Source: Aldrovandia affinis
Taxonomy: Eukaryota; Chordata; Actinopteri; Notacanthiformes; Halosauridae
Direction of reading: 5' to 3'
NCBI GenBank assembly: GCA_029706075.1
Contig: JAINUG010000049.1
Location: 806,001 to 870,000 of the forward strand
DNA: 64,000 bases
Shown here one piece after another: positions 1-12,348 of this stretch; position 1 is the stretch's first letter; every line of letters begins with the position of its first letter. The notes below the pieces were generated by a model. That model searched no databases, was not told the DNA's origin, and was given only the letters and a program-made list of their open reading frames with translations. The position numbers and the translations under genes were made by a program.

Positions 1-1670
1 GCCCACCCAGCATAACGGCACAGCGGCGGAAACACACACGCGCTCGTTTAACCGTCACAACTCCGTGCTCGCTTCCAATCTCCACATGATGACCGCCAAA
101 TAAAGATGGCACAAGTGATGGAAAACCAATAACAACAACAAAACAAACAAAAAATCCACGAAAAATATTCTAGACATAGCACAGAAGGTTGCTTTAGAGG
201 AATTCAAGTCCTCCACCTCTAAGGTGCACAGGGACCCGAGTAAATATCCGCTCGCTCTGGCTGTCAAATGTCACGTGACACACAAAAAGCGACGGCCAAG
301 AGCCAGGCAGGACCGGGCCTAGTTAGTGTTTGAATGGGACACCGCCTGGGAATAGCAGGTGCTGTAAACAGACTGTGCCTGCTGGACAAGAAACGCAGTC
401 CTCAGGCCAAGGGCCGCGCGTCTCAGCCGGCAGGCCGCGGGACTGAATACCAATGGCGTCCGGCCACAGGGGCTTAGGGAGAGACGCGTCTTTAGTCTGC
501 ACTCTCCCGAATTGCCCAGAGGACATTGCAGAGATGGGCTGGACCTATAAATATGCTTAAGCATTTGACATTGAGAGAAACGGTACAAATAAAGGATGAA
601 AAGTTGTAAAAAAAAACTAAACAAAACAAAAAAGCTCACTGCCCAATAAAATGCCCCTAGATTTATTGCCATGTTAAAAGGAATGTTTTTTTCCCCTATA
701 ACGTAGAAATCCTCATCATGTTTCCCCGTGTATAAATGTGACGTTATGTTGTTGTTTTTTGCGTTAACTAATGACATTCAATAGTACCGTTTTTTTATAT
801 CAAGTGATGTGGGGTCACATACAAGCTCAAGTTGTCTGGTTTTGCAGCCACTCACCGCTATTACACCTGTGAATGCCAATGTATTCACGTTTGACAAAAA
901 TATTTACTGAATCTTGAGGTCACTTAATTTAAGAAAATGTCCAAGGAGGGGGTAAATTACTTCCACCTGTGGCATTTCACAACTTTCGTAATTGTTCTTG
1001 TTGCCATTCACACCACCTTCTCATGGGATATATATACTGTATATATATATATACAGTGTGTATATATATATAGTTGTGTGTTAAGCACGTAGCTCATTTA
1101 CACAGGGGATGCGATTTTTTCCTTTGATTTGCACAACAGTGGGTGGGTGCTGACCTCTACACCAGAGAACAGCAACAAGAAAGCATCCCTTTTCCATGGA
1201 AGCCAAGTGGCAAATTCCATCTCACTGCAGCTAAGAGAAGTAAGAGAACTCACCGGAGAACTCAACTTCACCGCTGAGAATGTGACGGCTTCGATCACTT
1301 CAATGTCCTAAACATATTCCACTTCCTTATGCAATGCGATGCAATGTCACACATTAACACATTAGTGTCATGTACACAAACGGTCTTGGTTTGGCCTCTC
1401 CCACGCCCGCACGCACGCCCGCACGCCCGCACGGACACACACAGACCAAAACATGGAGGTTAGGTGAACCTGAGGGGGCAGTAGTGTTCATTAAAGCCAG
1501 TGGGAGTGCAGCTTTCCCTCGGCTAACAAGCCTTTTATTCAGTTCTCCCTCTGCCCCCATCTTTCTTTCAATTTATTCTCTTGCCGCCTGCTACCTTTCT
1601 TACCCCCTTCCTCTTTCTCTGCCTGCCTTCTCTCACAGAGCAAAAAAATAACCAGGGCCTATTAGCTCAA

Positions 1671-1673
<3 letters not shown>

Positions 1674-1712
<39 letters not shown>

Positions 1713-1832
1713 CTCAAATTCTCTTTCTCAGTCACTCACACGCACGCACACACACACACACGCACGCACGCACGCACACACGCACATGCACATACACGCA
1801 CACACGCACACGCACATACACGCACATACACA
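1674..1832. repeat. (CA)n microsatellite, imperfect
   Basis: An uninterrupted CA run at about 1674-1707 is followed, after a short unique spacer, by CA mixed with CGCA and CATA variants to about 1832. It is a compound dinucleotide repeat in the macrod1 intron. Confidence 0.95.
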
Positions 1833-2019
1833 GTATTTATAAATGTACTGACCACTTGGATCTGGACCAACAAAGAGCAAAAAATAATCACAGAAATGGG
1901 AAAAATGGGAAATTGGAAAGCCAGCCAATACATATTTTTCTTGGGGGGGAGGAGTTATTTATGACGGTGGGGGTTAGGGCGGAAGCCCAGTGTTTTTTTG
2001 AAGGCTTACTTGTTTGTGT

Positions 2020-2087
2020 AAGAGTGTGTGTGTGTGCCTGCATGTTTGTGTGTGTGTGCGTTTGTGTAAGAGTGTGTCTGTTCATGC

Positions 2088-2123
<36 letters not shown>

Positions 2124-2230
2124 ATATGTGTGTGTTTGTGTAAGAGTGCGTGTGTGTGCCGGCATGTTTGTGTGTGCGTTTGTGTAAGAGTGTGTCTGTT
2201 CATGCGTGTTTGTGTGTGTGCGTGCAATAG
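2020..2230. repeat. (TG)n compound microsatellite with higher-order unit
   Basis: GT-rich repeat containing a larger repeated phrase of about 60-80 bases: TGTGTAAGAGTGTG followed by TGCCTGCATGTTTGTG or TGTTCATGCCTGTTTGTG. This higher-order period shows the array grew partly by segmental duplication and not only by dinucleotide slippage. Confidence 0.9.
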
Positions 2231-2491
2231 GAAGAGGAATGCACATGTGAGACATGAATTGATGGCTTGCGTGTTGGTATCTGTGTGTGTATGCATGCGT
2301 GCTTTACAACCAAGAATAATGTATGCCTGCAGCTCAGGAAAATACACAGTGTGTGTTATCAATCATTTCTATCACCATATCTATGCCAGAATGGGTGCAT
2401 ATACCATATACCTGTCGTTGCAGCCAGTGTGCGCTAGTGTGTGTCAGCACTTGTTTTCTATTTGTATCCCAACAAGGTATGTGCCTAGCAT

Positions 2492-2497
2492 AGAGAG

Positions 2498-2577
<80 letters not shown>
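2492..2577. repeat. (GA)n microsatellite
   Basis: About 43 GA units with one interruption (GAAGAG near 2513). It is a purine-only strand in the macrod1 intron. Confidence 0.97.
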
Positions 2578-2581
<4 letters not shown>

Positions 2582-3559
2582 CAAAGGAAACATGGTCAGC
2601 GCTCAAGTCCTCTACTGCTGGGATCGCCGTTGCCCCCTGCTGGTCGGTGTTGCCAACTGCAGCACATCACACATACCTGCAGCCTGTATGAAAATAATAG
2701 CAGTGGATTAATCCATGCGTTATACTAAGTCGTTCTGGTGTCTTCAGTAGACATTATTTTAAAGGCTTAACAAAAGCTATTCGAAAACAATCTCCTTATA
2801 CTGCGGAACGTAAGCCATTGATCCGAGAAAAAATATTGTCAGAAAAAAAGGTAAAGATCTTATTATTGTTATGGATAGCATTAGCGATGCACATTTGCCG
2901 ATATTCTGTCTAAAAGCTGCATTTTATGTTAGTGAATGGCCTTTATAGAGCCATAAATAAGGGTGGGAATAAAGGATGGAAAAAGAGTAGCGAGAAGGGT
3001 CCCTGACTGCAATGCTAATTTGATTCGATATAATTATTGGTGGCCTCTGCTGCCATTTAGTGGCTTAAAATGAGAGCTGCAACTCATTGTAACTGCTGTG
3101 CATTGCTGCCAAGACTCCAGAGCTCAAATTTGCTATTAAAAATATAAAATACATATATTCCAAGTTTTTTCAACAAACTGATACTAAATGTATGGCCAGG
3201 GTGACTGCCGCCACAACAAAACAAATTGTTATTGTGAGTGTTCAACTTGCCAGAATAATTAGCTGATAATTTTGTGCCAGTTTCGGGGGAAATCTAGTTA
3301 ATAAATGATACAAATCGAGTGCTTATCATTCTCAGTGTTCTCGTGTGTCATTAAATATGCCTACAAACACTCTAAGCTTAAAACACTGCTGCTTATCTAA
3401 ATTGGGGCTCTCGGATTAATAAAACATTGAGTGATTAAAAATCCCGGAGAATCTCACTGGTACATTTCACAGGGGTTTAGAGCTGGGGCAAATTGGCCAT
3501 GTACTTCTAGCTAAAACAAGGACAACTGACTTGAGGCACGGAAGCAGAATTAAAACCAG

Positions 3560-3785
3560 GAAGCAGCGCAGCGGTTGTCCAGCGTCTTGCTCTTACTACG
3601 TCCGTCGTGCGTCCGGGCTGCTCGCATACCATCGGCGTGTTCGTGGTCTTCCGAGATAACGGGCAGGTAGCCCTGTCCAGGTCGACTCCGTCAGACCACC
3701 TTCAAGCTTGGAAACACATCCAACCCTTTTGTGCAACACCAATGGCAAAACCTGCCGTGTTTTTCCAAGCGTAAAACGCACATCA
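3560..3785. other. Unassigned GC-richer sequence before a SINE
   Basis: The base composition is more GC-rich than its flanks and the segment abuts the SINE that begins near 3790. I cannot tell whether it is an extra 5' portion of that SINE, another repeat, or unique sequence. No protein motif was recognised in the open frames across it. Confidence 0.3.
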
Positions 3786-3789
3786 AAAG

Positions 3790-4200
3790 CCTCAGGTTTG
3801 GGCCTCCCACGAGGCGTATCGGAAAGAGCGTCCGACCGGGGCGCATACTGCCCACTGCGACTGGGGTTCGTTTCCACTGGTCACGCCAGTTCGGCTCTGG
3901 CCGGGAGTGCCACCAGTGGAGCGGCAATTGGCTGTCCGCCCCAGGGAGGGGGGAAGGAAGCCGATATAAGCTCTCTGTGTACAAGGGTGGCTCTGTGTGT
4001 ACCGGAGATACAGTTGACGGCTTGGCGAGTTCCGGCTCGGAGGAGGCGGTATATCGTCTTTGTCACTGCTGTGTCTCAGGACTACGGCAACAAACTCACA
4101 ATATGAGGGAGGGGATAGTTGACATGAAAAAAGGGTATAACTGTCTACTAACTTTGGAGAAAATGGGGAAAAATCTGAAACAAACAAAACAAAACAAAAC
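3790..4200 (+). mobile_element. tRNA-derived SINE, copy 1 (full length)
   Basis: The head resembles a tRNA gene promoter (GAGCGTCCGACCGGGGCGC, then GGGGTTCGTTTCC as a B-box-like block). The body carries GGCAATTGGCTGTCCGCCCC, and the tail ends GAGAAAATGGGGAAAAATC followed by an AAACAAAAC tract. The same body and tail recur, in either orientation, near 23440, 23880, 32010, 42605 and 51290. The similarity of the copies establishes the family. I cannot name it without a repeat library. Confidence 0.8.
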
Positions 4201-4219
4201 AAAAAGCCAAGGCCCTTAG

Positions 4220-5583
4220 GTTTCCCCTGGTCTGGCTAATAGTAAAAACAGCTATAAGCCAGAACTGGGGAACCCCAGAACCCCCTCAAGCCTCATGTCA
4301 GCATGTCAGCACACTGTCAGGCCAGGGGCGCAGCAGAGCTAACTCACAGCTCAATATCAACTGACGTTCAACTCTGTTGTGGCCGATCCCAGGCCAGCAA
4401 TACAACTGCCATCTCCCTGATCTTCGCCAGGACAGCTGAAAATAGAGGAAACGGTGTAAAGGCATACTGGAAGCCAACGGTGCTGTAAAGACACCCCAGA
4501 CTTCTCCTGCATGGAGAACCACAGGGGTAATGTGTAGTCTCCAGCGATGTAGAAAGGATACCAAATGCCCTCCATCTACTCCAGGTTAGACCCCCACAGT
4601 GGGCCCCTGCTGGATGGGGGGGGGCCTGGTACATTGGACGCCCCACGGATTGCAGCAAGACAGTATGGCCATGGAAACAAAGTAATGAAGGTGATCTCAC
4701 ATCTCATCAATGACTGATATATGACACCACCAGCAGACGCTTCCCCATCTGAAGGCAATAGCCCTGATTGGCTCTACTCCCCCTAATCAGCTGACAGAAA
4801 TGGCCCCGATTGGCTCGACTGACTGCTTATAAGCCCCTTACACATGGGGCTCCAGTGACTCTGCACAGACCTCCCACCCCAGACAGGACGCCACCCTAAA
4901 GATACAGTTACCCTCGAGACCAACTGGTCCCAGAAGGCATTCTTCCTGAAGGTCAGGTGTAGATATTCACAAAGTCCATCATAGTGTGACACTGCTTTGA
5001 CATTACCAGGGAGCTGGCTGGGCTGCTGTGGCAGCTCCCCTGCAGTGAGAACCATCGCTTCAAATCGTTACACATGCTGCAACCCCAGGGGAGCCAGCTG
5101 GACGACCACTGTCATGAGGCAACACCGTTTGGCTGGAGTCAATACCGTTTCAATTTAGCCAATTAACTAAATTAAATTAAATTAAAAATAATTAGCTGAA
5201 AAAACTCCCAAAAGAACATTACGGCCATTTTTATTTCCAAAATTGAAAAAGGAATTGACTCCAACCCTGCATGAGGTCCAGCAGCCTCTGACATCATTTC
5301 ACCATCACCTGCACTTCCACAGCGAGGGGGGAAAAAGGCTCTCAACTAAACACTTGCCTCCTCCCAAACAGTAATACGCATGGGGCCTGAGTTCAGGACT
5401 ACACTGATCTGCTCTTTCGACTAAGCTCCTGAATTGGAAAAGGTGCACCACCTTCGCATGGCTCTGGTCTTGTATCTCCCGAGGAGTGCACATCAGTCCG
5501 TCACCAAGGCAGTTCACCATTACAATACAAAGATCGTGTCAGGACTGCCAGACTGTATTTTGTTTTTATGTCTATATTGATTA
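4220..5583. other. Macrod1 intron, no recognised gene
   Basis: Moderately GC-rich sequence with several open frames of 60-110 codons on the minus strand. None has a motif I know, and the frames overlap each other freely. It could contain an old unclassified repeat. No splice-bounded conserved exon was found. Confidence 0.35.
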
Positions 5584-5945
5584 CAGTGGGTATAAAAAGT
5601 ATTCCCCCCCCCCCAGTTTTCACATTTTATTTTCTTACTTCATGGAATCAAAATGGATTTAATTATGATTTCTTGCCACTGATCAACACAAAATACTCTT
5701 AAGTCAAATAAATAAATAAATAAATAAAAAGCTTTTTCTTAATTAAATACAAATTTAAAAAAAGAGACAATAATTGATTCCATAAGTATTCGCCCCTTTT
5801 TCTAAGATGCCTAAATAACCTCTGGTGCAATCAATTGTCTTCAGACGTCATGTAATCATTTGATTTGGAGTCCACCTGTACACAATTAAGGTGTTTCAAA
5901 TTATTTCAAAATAAATACACCCATCTGTCAGAAGGCTTATTTTAT
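5584..5945 (+). mobile_element. Tc1/mariner-type remnant
   Basis: It begins TA then CAGTGGGTATAAAAAGTATT, the style of terminus seen on fish Tc1-like elements, and continues with GGAATCAAAATGGATTTAA and TAAGTATTCGCCCC blocks. It then drifts into unique sequence without a matching right terminus. No transposase coding remains. It is therefore a truncated or internally deleted copy. The family resemblance is from memory of such repeats. Confidence 0.6.
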
Positions 5946-6617
5946 GATTGCAGGATGAATTACCCCCCGCTGGGGATCAATACATTTGATCCTATTCCAC
6001 TCCATTCTATTCTAAACACCTTTGTAGTGGAGCAGCACCAGGGTTGCGTCCACACATTTCACCGATACAAGGAGCGAGGGCGAACTTGAAGGGGACCGTT
6101 GTGCACTTTTATGCACTGCCTTGATACAAGACATTTCTTCCCGATGGACTTGGATATGCATTTAGACATGATCTAGCTACCCAGCCAGTTCTGACACTCA
6201 TACAAAGTAGCTATGTATTATTTTAATGTTCAAGTCCTTCGGAGAGTTTGATTCCAAACTCAAATGTGGATGAAAGTTTTCCTAAATATCTTCAATAGCA
6301 AACCCATCTAGAATCCCATCACAGTGAGCTCCGGAATCCTTCTGACGTTAACAACAGGTCAAGTGTCCCAGTCCCATCCTAATCCCAACAATTTAGTGTA
6401 TGATACGTTATTGGCACAACGAGACAGTGTTGGACAGTAAGGTACAACGGGTGACCTCTGTTGCAGCGCAGGGATGTGCCATGTCCATTTACCTCTTGTG
6501 ATCCTCAGAAACCCTCCGGCACCAATTACACACTTTTTTTTGCAGGTGTGAGAGAAGCGAGCATGAAAGGATGCGTGGGACGCTCATAACCTCAGGACAT
6601 GTGACAATGATTCTTAC
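5946..6617. other. Macrod1 intron 3, exon-proximal part
   Basis: Begins (minus sense) with the GTAAGAATC donor of macrod1 exon 3. Nothing else with a recognisable function was seen; it has no repeat family member and no conserved exon. Confidence 0.5.
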
Positions 6618-7202
6618 CAGCGTTGACGATCGCATCGATCTCCAGTTTTGTGATGTCGCCCCGAAAAATTGATATTTTGGGGTTCAGCGCCACATTGGTT
6701 GGATATAACGCGTCATCCGTGGGCAGTCCTGCAATAGAAACATGACACCCGCCTTGTTTCAAAAGCTCAGCCGGCCCAAACAAAAGCACTACCGCATTGA
6801 TTAAAAAGCTCTGCGATCTGTACACAGCTATACTATGCAGGAGGGCAGCCGGAATCAGTGTACACACACAACATCTGCTTTTTTGATTTTGGATAAAGGA
6901 ATACAGGGCATTTTAGTCAAAAATGATTCCAACCCTGTCTGATAAAGTCACCCAGCTCCTGTGTACATTCCACAAACTTTTTCAGTGGGTAGAACCATTC
7001 CTGCTCTTCGATGTAGAGAGACATTCGGCTCACCTGATGGAGTCCAGACGGGGATCTCCTCCAGGGGGTGGAAGCCAGAGGTCCTGTACAACGCCCGCCT
7101 CTCAAGCAGGGTCGCTGAGAGAAGAAACTCTGGGACAAGAGAGATCAGAAGAGGACAACAAAAATGGCCAGTGAGAAAACTATACCAAAAGACCAAACAA
7201 TA

Positions 7203-7249
<47 letters not shown>

Positions 7250-7874
7250 CTCTTTAGTATATAAACCACATTGTGACAATATGGAGTCTTAGTCATAAAC
7301 TCTAACGATCTCGATACCTTATCACTAGAAGGTTCAACTCATAAAAGGGGAACCGCAATCTCAGCCATTTTTTTGGTGGACCAGTAGAGGAGTTTTCCCT
7401 CTGGACCAAACAGAAAGACAATGCCCCTATGCAGTGGCAGTGAACGAGACATCATGGATGAGATATGGGCCTAGCACATTTTGGCCATTACAGATCCCAT
7501 GGCGCTTGCAAAGAGTAGGATGTCCTGGTAAAATTGTCATCCCCCAGGTTATTTGCCACATTGCCAACACATGCTGCACCCATTGTTGCCAACCACATTT
7601 AAAAATAAAAATAATAATTTTCCCTTACAAAACAACACACTACACACAGCTACACATACGTTCAACTCATACATATCTCATGACGGAAAGAAGCCTGCAG
7701 TTAAAGCTCTGCTGGTCCAGCAGGTTCCAGACTGTCCGTCCTTCAGGATAATGTGACATACGAGGGCATTCATTTTACTACTGTCTGTGTAACACAGCGA
7801 GGGGGTTGTATTTAATGGATTAGCTCATATAAATCTCACAAAATGTCGTTGCTAACTTTTTCTGATTATCTTTA

Positions 7875-7926
<52 letters not shown>

Positions 7927-8584
7927 AGTGACGACACTTTTCCGTTCTTTCATGCCAACTTTAATGTTGCAGACAGTGTCCTATCGGTTAACCTGTCACA
8001 CCCCTGATGCAGCTCCGCTCGACAGTGACAGTGTGTCGTCTTGATGATCACTCACTTTTCGCCTCTTTCCACTCCGTGTTGGCTGAGTCCAAGTTGATGG
8101 AGTCGGAGTCTGTGGCCATGGCGCACAGCGAGCTGGTGTGCAGAGAGACAGCTATTGTGGAGAGACCAAGGGCACCCAGCAAAGCGCAAAAGCCCTGTCT
8201 GGCCGACCGAGCCTTCCCGTGGGAATGCGCCCCACCACCGCGCGTCTGAAGAGACCGTGACACCGCCGAGCTGGTCGAAAACTTCCCTGCACTTCGCCCG
8301 GAATTAATTACCCCTGGACGTAGTGTGGGCTGACACACGCTCAAACGTCTAGTAAACACCGAGCAAGTTTCTTTACCGACACCCGAATTCAGCAAATATT
8401 TTGACACACGATTCACTGTTGCAACGTTAACGTTGCAGATTAAATTGAGGTTCGAGACCGCACCGAACAATTTAGCGCTGCTGATTCCACGAGAGTGGGT
8501 GAGTGAACCGAAACTGGCTGGGATTTTAATACGACAGGCAAGTATTGACATTTGAAACGCCATACTAGTGACACCGAGAGACAT
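6618..8584 (-). CDS. macrod1: ADP-ribose glycohydrolase MACROD1, 5' exons (partial)
   Basis: MACROD1 is a mitochondrial/nuclear macro-domain enzyme that binds and removes ADP-ribose. Three minus-strand exons are seen. Exon 1 is 8584-8056 (ATG, 176 codons plus 1 base, donor GTGAGT). Exon 2 is 7129-7034 (donor GTGAGC). Exon 3 is 6728-6618 (donor GTAAGA). Phases join cleanly. The protein starts MSL, as the human protein does, and has an Arg/Ser-rich N-terminus without acidic residues, suiting a mitochondrial presequence. It then has NTEWKEAK, a divergent helical linker (LLERRALYR), EIPVWTPSG, and FRGDITKLEIDAIVNA, which is the start of the macro fold. The following macro-domain exons with the Gly-rich loop are absent from the window, so the gene continues past the left edge through a large intron. 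Identification rests on remembered human MACROD1. Exons 1 and 3 are secure; exon 2 is weaker but phase-consistent. Confidence 0.87.
7205..7247. repeat. (CA)n microsatellite
   Basis: About 21 CA units in macrod1 intron 1, about 75 bases upstream (minus sense) of the exon 2 acceptor. Confidence 0.97.
7250..8050. other. Macrod1 intron 1 remainder with (TA)n
   Basis: No exon recognised. A TA dinucleotide run of about 22 units lies at 7878-7924. The remainder is unremarkable intron up to the exon 1 donor near 8050. Confidence 0.6.
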
Positions 8585-9553
8585 GCACTATCGGGTTCAC
8601 GCAGCTAAATAGGTATCGAGCTGGCGATTGGTTTCGGTTTTCTCGGAAGCGCATGGGCAGCCCACAATCGCGCCGCACCACCAGTCCGCTTTCAAATATG
8701 GGGGACTTCTGGCCTGACGAACAGAGAGTAGGAGGGCCAAGCAAAAAACTCTTACAAGCTTCCCACAACCAATCACATGTTGAGATATAGCCAGCTACCT
8801 AGAGGTGAAAGTCCCCTGACTTCACTGTGGCTATTTAGCTACAAATCTAGTCAAATAAAATAATAAATGATAATAATAAAGCTCACTGAAGCATGTTTAA
8901 GCGTTTAAACTAAATATCCAGACATTACAGTGAAACGAACAAGTTTGTATATATTTCAGGTATTAAAGTCTATTTTACTTGTCTGCCTTCATGAATTAAC
9001 CGAGAACTGCCCTTAAAAATACACGACTTCCGACATCCATTCAACCAACAAAATAATCTGTTTACTTCGCTCCTTACACTACGCATCCAATCGGAAACTA
9101 TTACGCTTCAATGTCGCGAGTAGGTTGGCGCACCGTTTCGGTGTCCAATGAAAATCGCCAATCAGATTGGAAGAAGTTTCTAGAACAGTGGAGCCCGATA
9201 GGACGAGAAACTTCTATTTGGTCCCGCCTTAACTTCTGTCACGTGACTAAGCAAAACGACTCTCAAATAATTTTGACAGCAGAATCAGCCAATAGGCGGC
9301 AGCGATTTCCAATATGACTGACAGATTTCTCCCCCTACCACACAGAGTAAAAAACGCCTTCGTCACGGGAAGGCGGAACAACTTCAGAGCAAGCCAATGA
9401 ATATGTCAAATTCGTGTATTTGTGTATTCAGCGGCCAATCGTGGGGAAAAGCGTCTTTGACTTTCCGCCTCTTTATGGTTCGTCAATATTTGCTGGTAGG
9501 CGGTGCAAGAGGTTGTCATCTCACAGTAGTTTCTGGAACCTCATGGTATCAAG
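8585..9553. promoter_or_regulatory. Divergent macrod1/stip1 promoter, CCAAT-rich with heat-shock elements
   Basis: This interval separates the macrod1 ATG (minus) from the stip1 ATG (plus). CCAAT boxes or their complements are dense: about 9086, 9145-9149, 9158-9162, 9166-9170 (inverted), 9290, 9393 and 9434. A perfect three-unit heat-shock element, GAAGTTTCTAGAA, lies at 9173-9185. Two-unit elements are GAAACTTC at 9207-9214 and TTCTGGAA at 9531-9538, the last only 16 bases before the start codon. No TATA box stands out. STIP1/Hop is a known stress-inducible co-chaperone, so HSF1 control is a reasonable inference. Transcription start sites cannot be placed from sequence alone. Confidence 0.75.
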
Positions 9554-12294
9554 ATGGAGAAAGTAAGTATAGATACCGGTAGCTAACAATCTGAATCGTC
9601 AGTTAAGGTTAAACTTTTGGTTCCGATTAAATGTCACGGAGATATATTTATTGCCAGAACAAATTATCCAGGTTGAAAAAGAGTGTTCGCAAGCATTTTT
9701 CTCGTGAACTGAATCACCCAGCAAGCTACGAATTCAAAAGCTAGCGAGTTCGCTAACGTTAGCTTGCTCTCGATAATGTTACGTTAACACCATCGTAGTC
9801 CAGTCCCTTTTGTTATAGCGCTAACCGGCTAGCAGCTATCTTTCATTTTGATTTCCGGATACGGTCATTGGCTGGCTAACTGCCTATACATTTATTTTGT
9901 TGCTACTAAGCTATTTAGCCGTAACGTTAACGTTGCACCTAGTCTCAGATTCGTTGCCCAGACTATAAAAACGGACAGCTACCGCTAACGGTGGTCGGTG
10001 GATGGTACAACCGTTTGCTATCTAAATTGGCTGGCTAGTTCAACTTCGTTAATAAAGGGTGGCTCCACAATTTTGAGAACCCTGTGACTATCTTTACAGT
10101 TATATTTCTGACTAGCCAGCCAATTGACATTTCATTTTATTGGCTAACGTAGATGGCTAACTGATGTTAGTTCGTTGAATTGAACAGTGTGGGCATAATC
10201 ATTTTTCAGTTAAGGTTATGTCAGTTTAAAGGTACGGTTTTGTAACTGTCTAGCTGACCAGTGTTCAGTAGCTTGCGAGCGTTCTCTAGTTAACGTTATA
10301 CGAGTGTCTCAAATTGGCTTGCTAAGTTGGCAATAGTTTGCTTTAGTAGCTCTTAGTTGGCTAACGTTAGTTAGCCATCATGCTCGCGAGAAGGGTGGGG
10401 GTGGGGGTGGGGGTGGGGTATTGGGCACGTGTAGCTAGCAATCAAGACAGAGAAATATGACACCAGCTTTTCACCAGAGGGAAAAAGTAATCGAATTCAA
10501 TTGTACAATAAAATATGGTATTTCAATGTATATTTAATGGATTTGATGTAAGGAAAGTTGAAAGGAAACTTCAAACTTTGTTGGCTTGGAAAGGATATAA
10601 TTGTCCACTCTGAATTAATATTGTTCACAATGTTTTGTTTTTATCCATGTGGAATTCAGCACACCTATACAGAGAGCTGTACTAGAGGCTGCATACCATA
10701 ACCTATAATAACACCCTTGGCTCTTGGCCTGGTCACATTTTACCCCGTCTCTGTGTCCTGCTCAGGTAGCAGAGTTGAAAGATAAGGGGAACAAGGCGTT
10801 GAGCGGAGGACAGATTGAGGAGGCTGTCCGCTACTACACTGAGGCGGTGACCCTAGACCCCTCAAACCACGTCCTCTACAGCAACCGCTCCGCCGCCTAC
10901 GCCAAGAAGGGCGACTACGAAAGCGCCCTGCAGGATGCCAGCAAGACGATCCAGATCAAGCCAGATTGGGGCAAAGTGAGTAACATCGTCACCGTTCTCT
11001 TCACTCAGGTCGCATGTCATTCAGACCGAGATTAACCTGGATGTGAATGAATGGAGAATCTCACCAAAAATAAAATAAAAAGACCCTGTCTCGCATTACC
11101 TCTTCAGGGCTATTCTCGAAAAGCTGCTGCCCTGGAGTTCCTTAAGCGGTTTGAGGAGGCCAAAGCGACCTATCAAGAGGGACTCAAGCATGAGCCGTCC
11201 AATCAGCAGCTGAAGGAGGGACTTCAGAACATGGAGGCACGGTTAGCAGGTAGAGAATATTGGATATTTCACAACATGCAAGTAAAGCCCCCCTCCCCAA
11301 ACACCATGAGGTGGCATATAGTGTCTGTCTTCAGGGGGAGTGTGACCGGTTTTTTGGAACAGAGAGCAGTTTATCAATACTATTTCTTCTGTTCTGCAAC
11401 CTTGTCTCATAGAAAAAAACATCCCTTGCTCTTGGTTGTTTCGGGTCAAATTAATTTGAGACCATTATGCGTGGCGCTGATTTGATGAACGTGCACTTAT
11501 GGTGACTCATGCACAGAAATGGTAAATTGAATGGTTCTCCTGGTCAAACAAAACAAATCTGTTTCTTCCAGAGAAGAAGATGATGAACCCCTTTGCCGTA
11601 CCCAACCTGTTCGAGAAGCTGGAGAGTGACCCTCGGACACGTGCCCTGCTGTCAGAGCCTGGGTATAGGGACCTGCTGGAGCAGCTAAGGGAGCGGCCTG
11701 CTGACCTTGCCACGTGAGTGCACACTTGCACATGCGCACCCACGTGCACACTCGCACTCGTGCACACTTCGCAGTGGGGAAAGCTTTCTGTCCTCGGATG
11801 GAGTGACGTCAGACATATTGACATGCCTCAATGTTTTGACGTGCTGAGATCTTATCATATTTAGTGACCGTTCCATCTATTCATTTGAAGACGGTAATGT
11901 GCACTGATAAACGTATCCATCCATAAATGCATACTGAGGCACTAATATATTGTGATTCTGTACGCTTTGACTCTCGTGTTTCTTTTACATAGACACTAGG
12001 CGTGACACTAGGCTGAGGGATTGGCGGAATGATGCGTATTGACATTTGCAGGTGGTTCTGCCAGGACTGACGAGCAGGGGCACAGGAGGGCACTGTGCCA
12101 GTTGTACTCTGATGTAGAAATGTAGGGAGCAGTGAGAATGTCCTATTGCTATGCCAGTGGGGAGCACAAGCTGCTTTACCCATCAGCAGGGACATTTTGC
12201 TGAAGTGGTCCAGTACAGCTCCACCAGAATTGGTATGCCATAGATTTGTTTAAGCAGTACAGTTTTAACCGTTGCAAGCTGCCTTCGAAAAGGT

Positions 12295-12348
<54 letters not shown>

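Larger units (their letters stand above)
1..3559. other. Intron of macrod1: non-coding, microsatellite-rich
   Basis: No exon of any family I recognise is visible on either strand. The stretch lies downstream (minus strand) of the third macrod1 exon, so I read it as part of a large macrod1 intron; the macro-domain exons must lie beyond the left edge. It holds AT dinucleotide tracts near 1027-1071, CA/GT tracts at 1674-1832 and 2020-2230, and a GA tract at 2492-2577. The rest looks like ordinary AT-rich intronic DNA. ORFs called here are translations of the simple repeats. Confidence 0.6.

Noticed and set aside
2094..2711. 205-codon ORF rich in Cys/Val and Arg/Glu
   Set aside because: It is a translation of GT and GA microsatellites.
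1..6617. Nested flrt1 or remaining macrod1 exons
   Set aside because: No leucine-rich repeat coding and no Gly-rich macro-domain block was found on either strand.
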